A stretch of DNA of 64,000 bases from Chrysemys picta bellii (taxonomy: Eukaryota; Chordata; Testudines; Emydidae). Shown in pieces: positions 57,485 through 64,000 of the stretch; position 1 is the first letter of the stretch, and the number at the start of each line of letters is the position of its first letter. A program made the translations under genes and the position numbers. The stretch covers positions 31,823,011-31,887,010 of the forward strand of contig NC_088796.1 in assembly GCF_011386835.1 (NCBI RefSeq), read 5' to 3'. Below the pieces are notes generated by a model. That model had not been told where the DNA came from. It made no database searches and saw nothing but the letters and a program-made list of their open reading frames with translations.

Positions 57485-58062
57485 TAGCTTCATGGAGTTT
57501 AAGGACAAAAGGAGCCATTAGATCATGTATCTGATCTCCTATCTATCACAGGCCATTAAACCTCACCCAATACCCCTGTATTGAGCCCAATAACTTGTGT
57601 TTGGCTAAAGCATATCTTCCAGAAATGCATCTAGTCTTGCTTTGAAGACATGAGGTTAAGAGATGGAGAATACACCTCCCTTTGTAGTATGTTACCACAG
57701 TTTATCACCCTTACTGTTAAAAAGGTGTGCCTAATTTTGAACTTGAATGTATCTGGTTTCAATTTTCAGCCCTTGGTTCTTGTTATACATTTCTCCACTC
57801 GATTAAAAAGCCCTTTTGTATTTTTTCCCTGTGAAGGTACATATATTCTGTAATCAAGTCACTTCTCAATCTTTTTGATAAGCTAAACAGATGGAGCTCT
57901 TTAAATCTCTCACTGTAAAGCATTTTCTCCAAACCTCCAATCATCTTTCTGGCTCTTTTCTGCATCCTCTCCAATTTTTCAACTTTGTTAAAATGTGGAC
58001 ATCGGAACTGTATTCAGTATTCCAGAATCAGCTTAATCAATCCCATATAAGGGGAATAACTG
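57485..58062 (-). mobile_element. CR1-type LINE 3' part, minus strand
   Basis: On the minus strand this runs from late ORF2 into the 3' untranslated region. The 57783-57974 frame reads 'ERMQKRARKMIGGLEKMLYS' and then 'LHLFSLSKRLRSDLI', the CR1 C-terminal blocks. The left end, 'catagcttcatggagttta', is antisense to a CR1 3' terminus. Both ends and frame are decayed and the wording differs from the other CR1 copies here, suggesting an older subfamily. It is 5'-truncated at the junction with the next element. Confidence 0.8.
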
Positions 58063-58750
58063 GTGAGGCAGTAGTACTGCTGTAAATAATCTAGGGGTTA
58101 TATGGTTCACAAATTGAAAATTAATCAACAATGTGATATCCTTCTGAAATGTATCAACAGGAGTTTTGTATGTAACATTCAGAAGGTAACTGTTCAGCTT
58201 TACTTGGCTTTGGTGAGGCCTCAGCTTGAGTATTGTGTCTTGTCTGGGGATCACACTTTCAGAAAGATGTGGACAAATTGGAAAGAGTCCAAAAGAGAGC
58301 AACAAAAATGATTAATGGTTTAGAAAACATGACCTGAGAGGAAAGGTTAAAAAAACTGGTCATGTTTAATTTGAGAAAAGAAGGTTGAGCGGGGGACTTG
58401 ACAACAGTTTTCAGATATGTTAAGGACTATTATAGAGAGGATGGTGATCTATTGTTCTCCATGTCCACCAAAGGTAGTCTAAGAAGTAATCTGCAGCAAG
58501 GGAGATGGGTTTAATCTGCAGCAAGGTTAGATATTAGGAAAAGTTTACTAACTATAAGAGTTGTTAAGTACTGAAATAGGTTACCAAGGGAGGTTGTGGA
58601 ATCCCTGTCAATGGAGGTTTTAAAAAACAGGTTAGACAAACACCGGTCAGGGATGGTCTAGGTATACTTGGTCCTGCCTCAGTCCAGGGGGCTGGACTAG
58701 ATGACCTCTTGAGTCCCTGCCAGCCCTACATTCCTGTAATTCTATATACA
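58063..58750 (+). mobile_element. CR1 LINE 3' part, plus strand
   Basis: Decoded with frameshifts, it carries 'QLYLALVRPQLEYCV' (about 58190-58236, with a frameshift), 'LEYCVLSGDHTF', 'RKSLLTIRVVKY' and '[15 protein letters not shown]'. The CR1 3' untranslated signature 'gggctggactagatgacctc' follows (about 58689-58708), and the end is 'ttcctgtaattctatat'. Stops are frequent. The 5' truncation point abuts the oppositely oriented copy to the left. There is no obvious target duplication. Confidence 0.85.
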
Positions 58751-58751
58751 G

Positions 58752-60384
58752 AATTAAAGTATAATTAACTTTAAGCGCATGCTTAATTCTCATTGAGTTA
58801 AAAAGGACTTAAGCATGTTGTTAAGTACTTTGTTGAATTGAGGACTTAATACGTTAAAAACACAGACCACCATTTTTGAATGACTTCTATTAATAGCTTT
58901 ATTTTTCACTTTTACAAAATACACTAATAAAACTGAATTTTTTTAAACTGTCCACTGAATCAATTAAAATCCTGGAACTTTCAAACATTTTTTTTTAATT
59001 GTGGGTAAGTACAGGATGTAACATTTGTCTTCTGTCATGTCTCTGCCTTTGGATCTGAAGTATTAGTACAAAAATTTCCATAGCTACACAGTGAACATGT
59101 CTGGCCATCATATTGCCACTCCAAGCTGTAGAAAATATTCTTAAAGCATTTATATCTCAGACCATTTATAGGTATAAGTTTAGGTGATTATGGAGATGAT
59201 TTAGAAATCATCCATTAGCAAAGCATTGTATCCTCTTCAGTATCGTTTTTGTCCTTTTCCACAGATACATTTTCAAATGTTATTGCTCAAAAAGTAACTG
59301 TCAGTGTCTCTATGATTCATACTGTAGTAAAAATAATAAAAACCAATATTACTTTCATTATTTACTGTACAAATGTGTGAACAGATCTAATCATCTTTGG
59401 AGCTGAGGCCCTGATCAGCACCGAAGTAAATCACATGCCAAAATGCTTTAAAGCAGGGATCATATTACTCATGGGCTTAAAGCTAAGCATATGCTTAAGA
59501 GCTTTGTTGAACTGAGTCCTGGATCCTTGACATATTAAAGAGTTTTCACAGTTAAAGGGCCCAATTTTGTACTCATTCTTATCTGAATAACCCTCATTCA
59601 CACAATTTGTCCCAGCTGTCAATGGAACTGCATGTGTGAGCAAGGATTACTCACATGAGTAAGGGTTGCTGGATTCATTCCTTCTACCAGATTTTTCAGA
59701 CAACTTGCTGCTCATGAGTTAATATTAAAGTTTATGCCTTGAATTTCTTGTGACTAATTTAAAGGTCATACTTCTTAACTGTTGCAAATTTTTGCCTATG
59801 GAACCTTTGACATTATAAAATGAAATATAATCTCATAACACTCTAAAATTCATTCAGTTAATGGATTTTGTTTCATACTATGTACAGTTTCACATCTTGA
59901 AAGCATGGCATTCCAAGCCCAATTCTTCAAGAAAAAAAAAAATAGGAGTATATTGTGTAATTGACTACGTAGACACCTGTAAATATTACTAGGAAGCAAA
60001 TATACTGTATCTAGAATATTAAGGGCACAAATTTCTTGAAATTGAAAGAAGTTAACTTAAATTTAAAAGGTGGTAGTTAAAAATTATTGTTTGTTTCAGA
60101 GTTTGCCTGGGAAGAGAAGAGTGTCAGTTTCTGGTGTTCCTAATTCATGTTGACTGGTATCTTACTCTGAGAGTAGTTCCATTTAAATCACTGGAGCTAG
60201 CCAAACTACTACTCAACAAGAGTAAGGTTATCAGAATGTGATCCTCTGGGAGTGTATTTTCATACTCACATAATGTCCAGGTAATAGACTTATTAACTCA
60301 ATGAATTATCAAATTGTTAAAGTAATACTTACAATGACTCAGATTTTTTAACCCCTGAAACATATGCCAGGCTATGTAATTTTA
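58752..60384. repeat. Unassigned DNA with decayed dyad repeats
   Basis: About 58752-58860 ('taagcgcatgcttaattc' then 'gcatgttgttaagtac') and about 59410-59540 ('aagctaagcatatgcttaag') resemble the 46190-46330 repeat. About 59555-59660 has a related dyad with 'cagctgtcaatggaactg'. These are old dispersed repeats without a name I can defend. No gene was recognised in the rest. Confidence 0.4.
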
Positions 60385-60387
60385 TGA

Positions 60388-60505
60388 CACTGAGGGTATG
60401 TCTATGCTACAAAAAAAACCACCTGCAACAGTGAGTCTCAGAGCCTGGCTCGTGGGACTCATTCTATGGTGCTAAAAATAACAATTTATACTTTCCTGCT
60501 CTGGC
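60388..60505 (+). repeat. Fragment of a dispersed reptile repeat
   Basis: The left end 'tgagggtatgtctatgctac' and later 'ggtgctaaaaataac' match wording I recognise from a common reptile interspersed repeat beginning 'gggtatgtctacactac'. Only the left part is present and the right end is unclear. Confidence 0.4.
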
Positions 60506-61034
60506 AATTAGATTTGAAGGTGACACTATCACCTTTGTTCCTGGAGATCACATCAAGTCTTCTCTGGAAATCTTGGATGAATTTCACCTACCAACACCCT
60601 TGTATTCTGCCTTCTGGCTAGTGTGCTGTAGGAATACAGTAATATCTTTTAGATGACGTTAAATCAAAGTTTTCCAGAGATTAAAGATTACATGGTAAAT
60701 TTTGAAAAAGAGAAGGGGTTATAAATCTGGTGTCCCGACAAATTTTTTCAGTAGTCTTCATAACCCCTCCCTAAGACAAGGGCATGGTCTCTTTGGAAAC
60801 AAGCATTCATGCTCAAAGAGATGCCCTGTTCAAAAAAAGCTGCTAAAAGATTAACGGATATCTAATGCTCTAGGACACATTGCAATATGCCATTTTTGGA
60901 ATGCCACAGTTTCACGGTTGCCTTAAAGTATAATTTTATTTCTTTGCTCAGCATACAGAATGCAGATGGCTCTATTTTACACTGGGTTATTGAAACACTG
61001 GCATTTTGAAATACCATAGTATTCAAGACCTCAC

Positions 61035-61038
<4 letters not shown>

Positions 61039-61068
<30 letters not shown>
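61039..61068. repeat. (TA)n microsatellite
   Basis: About fifteen perfect TA units. Confidence 0.95.
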
Positions 61069-61070
<2 letters not shown>

Positions 61071-62981
61071 CCTGGTTTGTAGGTTCTGAGGTAGCTTTTG
61101 GAATTTTAGTCCAAGAAAATGATTGCTTCTTTTTACATTATTATTTCCTGTAGCAAAGGTTGCTGCGTGAATAAACTGGATATCAGCAGAACTCTTAAAC
61201 CCAGTAAATATATCTGAAATACATTTTTAGTTTTTATTTCATGTTCAGGGGCATTTTAATAGGATGCTCTGCAGCTGAGTACACTCTTAAAAGAAGAAAG
61301 TGTTTTTTTGCGCAGCATATCAGAGCCAATAAAAATGTTGCCTTTTTATCAAAATATATGTTTAATATGTTAGCTTTGAAAGGTCAAATGTTTTAATTAT
61401 ATTGTCTTTTTGAGGAAAAAAGTAAAACTTATTTGCTCTAAACATGTGAATAAATGCTCCTGATACTCGATATTGATTCTCTCAAAGATTTCAGATCAGC
61501 ATATTGATGTTTTGGGATTTCAGTGGAATCTTTGCAGAGGTTAAATACATTGACATTTCTATTATTTAAGCAAGAGATTTAGATTTGTTATTTAACAAAC
61601 AATTCTTAAAATATTACTGATATATATTGGGTGTCTACATTAGATCCCTGGCTTTTAGGGATGTAACAAGCATCCTATCGTTGTCATAACTGAGAGTCAC
61701 TCAAACTAAACAGAGTGTAGCAATAACATTGACACTTGCTTTGCCTGTAGAAACCTGCAGGCTTACTTGTACTTTGTGTCTACCAGATATACCCTGGGGA
61801 ACCAAATGCCAGAAATTACAGCACTGAAATGGCAATAGATGTGTTAAGACCACTAAATAAGATATGGCACATAGGTTTTAATTTGATACATGAATAGTAA
61901 TATATGACATTAAATGAAGATATCTTGATGATCTATATTAAGTCTTTAAAATGTCTGTAAGTGCTTGTGCAATGTGTTACATTAACATCCCTGAAGTCTG
62001 AAGCCTATTTATCTCTAGAATAGTTACAATATGAGCAAAAGAAATGCCGGTCTCTTCTCACTGCCCCACCAATGTGTCTCACACCTGAACTAGAGGGACA
62101 GAGATAGTACTGCACTTTTACTGATTGACTTCTTTGAGGGTCCTATTCTTTGTGGTGCTGAATACCTGTTGAGAAGCACGGAATTCTGCCTCCAGGTTCA
62201 GGCCCTGCAATTACTAAAAAGGCAGACAAATTGGTACTAGTTGTGGTGGTAGTTTTGTGTTAGGGGCACCTGTCTAATCAGAAATGGAACTCACTTCACA
62301 CAGCCCTGAAACTGTGACCACCTTGGGCCTAAGTTGCAACATGTGGACAGACTTCTGTGGGGCTTTGTGCAGATGCAGGAGTTGGCTTAGATGAGTAATC
62401 TGAAAAATCAGGCCCTGGAGACTACTGCCTTTGGCTATATCCAGAATAATGATGTAGAAGTGAAAGGCCTGAATGACCCTCCCTATCCACTTGAACCACT
62501 CAGTCTTCTATGAACTCACTTTTGAAACAAAACTATTAGAAAATATTTGATTTAGAAGACTAAAAATACCAAGGTTCTGAGAATGAACTTTCATATAAAA
62601 GAGAACAAATGGAATAATTCTACTTTTCTATTTTCACTGTTCTATTTTCACTCTTTGTATAAGCAAAAGAAGTCACATTAATTATTCCTATCGATATACT
62701 ACACATATCACTGTTCATGCCAAAGGGGATTCCAAGATATCTGGCATGTGCTGGCTTCTATAGTCATGGTTGCTATATAGAAGTACCTAGACAGATACAT
62801 ATACTACCACTCTAATGCACCTATTACCAGAGCCATATTAGTCTTTTAGTTATACTGGTGTAAATCTGGAGTATCTTCACTGAAGGAAATAACTAGAGGA
62901 AGTTCAGAAATAGCTTATGTCGGGCATTGAATTAATTGAATAGTTTAAAGTTTTTCCCTGCTGGAAATTTGGCCACATCAC

Positions 62982-63008
62982 CAAAAACAAAACAAAACAA
63001 AACAAAAG
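62982..63008. repeat. (AAAAC)n simple repeat
   Basis: About five tandem AAAAC units. Confidence 0.9.
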
Positions 63009-63150
63009 CCTTAAAATGGGCTATCCTGAGAACAGCTGACAGACTGCAGAGACTCAAATCTGAGAACAGCTGGCAGGCTTGAATAGAAAGCCAGAACTGA
63101 AAGTGACTGTCAGAACTCTGCATCCATAGTGCCTAACCACACTGTGAACT

Positions 63151-64000
63151 TGATTCTCCCCTCAAATCTTCACTTTGAAATTGGTAAGAACAGGCATTAC
63201 AGTGGCTGTTGGATGAATAAACCCATACTTTTGGATAGGGGTACAGGCAAAAAGGGCCCTAAGAAAGATAAGTGATCTCCCATTACTTCCTCTGAATATA
63301 AGTATTAAGTCCAAACCAGGAAGACATTGTAATGGACATATTTGGGGCCAGATTGTCCCCAGTACTTCTGCAAGCAGAAGGAACCCATATCTGTAGAACT
63401 GGCTGAGAGGGCATAAAAGGGAAACTGACATGATCTCTCCTCTGGAATGCAATAAAACTCCGTCCTCTGGAGTTTCATGAGGATCGGGCTCTGTGGAATT
63501 TCAGGGACTTGAAGAAGAAGAAGCTGCACTTTATATCATTGCCCCCCTCCACAAAGCAGGAGCGGATATGTTTTCAGATTTCTGTGCCTAAGTTAATATT
63601 GCTTGGAGCAGTAGTTACAGTCTTCATGTCTCCACCACTATTAGGAGTGGGAGAAGGGGGAGTTGTGCAGACACAGATCGGCTGCCCAATAAAAACAGAA
63701 TTCTGCAGGAGTCATGCCTCCCCGGGAGAGGAGAGACAGAAAATCTGCAGCACACAAGTCATTTCTCTTCAGCACTGGGGTTCCCTTCCTGTCATATCTC
63801 CATGATCTATGAGATTGGAAGGATGCACCCTTACCTCCTCCAACATTTCCCTAAAACACTGTTCCTTGAGAAGTGAATATAAGGATGATATCAGTCTCCC
63901 ACAGGCATATCCTGAGAAGGGTAGAGTTTGCTCCTTAATGTCTGAGATAGGCTTAGTTCAAGAAAACTTGAATGCAACTTCAGAACCTGCTAAAAACATG
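63151..64000. other. Unassigned DNA at window end
   Basis: A TATA-like 'gcataaaaggg' (63411-63421) and 'gcaataaaac' (about 63449-63458) lie 35-40 bases apart, but no LTR ends were found. The open frames at 63162-63452 and 63305-63529 (minus) and 63509-63805 (plus) overlap in different frames and lack domains. The window stops here without a boundary. Confidence 0.4.

Larger units (their letters stand above)
60506..63150. other. Unassigned AT-rich DNA
   Basis: Two simple repeats are listed separately. Nothing else was recognised. The open frame at 62932-63123 (minus) reads partly through the AAAAC repeat. Confidence 0.5.

Noticed and set aside
63405..63460. TATA-like plus AATAAA-like strings as an LTR promoter
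   Set aside because: They are too close together and no TG/CA ends, repeats or target duplications were found.

Overview
This is vertebrate nuclear DNA, most likely from a turtle. CR1 LINE fragments dominate, one with the ATTCTATG 3' repeats typical of sauropsid CR1. A tRNA-headed SINE carries a CR1-like tail, MIR-type SINEs are present, and there are several hAT and fold-back elements of kinds I associate with chelonian genomes. A crocodilian or another reptile cannot be excluded from sequence alone. The background is AT-rich and I see no confident host exon. The open reading frames are either chance frames or pieces of mobile elements. The window therefore looks intergenic or intronic.

Layout. 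1-5.9 kb: a possible LTR scrap, an old 'gcctaa'-type repeat with a palindromic tRNA-like pair, a (TG)n(GA)n tract, then unassigned DNA. 5.9-15.5 kb: a Tc1/mariner-like MITE (5944-6352), a decayed non-CR1 LINE ORF2 (about 9820-11080), a CR1 3' scrap and a CT-rich possible LTR. 15.5-26.9 kb: a hAT-like MITE, a fold-back element (18646-18839), a second palindromic tRNA-like pair, a MIR, a CR1 piece joining ORF1 esterase to ORF2 endonuclease, a GC-rich block and a CR1 tail. 29.5-31.7 kb: a decayed hAT transposon whose two ends are inverted copies that both include transposase C-terminal sequence, with a younger CR1 inside it. 37.5-39.1 kb: a CR1 with an in-frame RT deletion, a MIR, and a second, nearly palindromic fold-back element. 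40.1-43.1 kb: a Ty3/gypsy-type provirus on the minus strand with both LTRs, a SCAN-like gag and RNase H, and a hAT MITE inside one LTR. 44.2-45.8 kb: an old SINE, then an LTR-like repeat split by a tRNA-SINE. 47.6 kb: one weak 66-nt exon candidate. 49.4-52.3 kb: a hAT MITE with an internal duplication, a MIR and a second gypsy pol fragment. 57.5-58.8 kb: two CR1 copies meeting at their 5' ends. The rest is unassigned apart from microsatellites and short dyad repeats.

There is no operon-like gene cooperation to describe. The relationships visible here are nested insertions, which give relative ages: the CR1 is younger than the hAT host, the MITE is younger than the gypsy LTR, and the SINE is younger than the LTR-like repeat. 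I found no convincing new molecular system. The most interesting structures are the fold-back elements and the hAT element with long duplicated inverted arms. Family assignments rest on recognition of motifs and consensus-like sequence, not on database searches.
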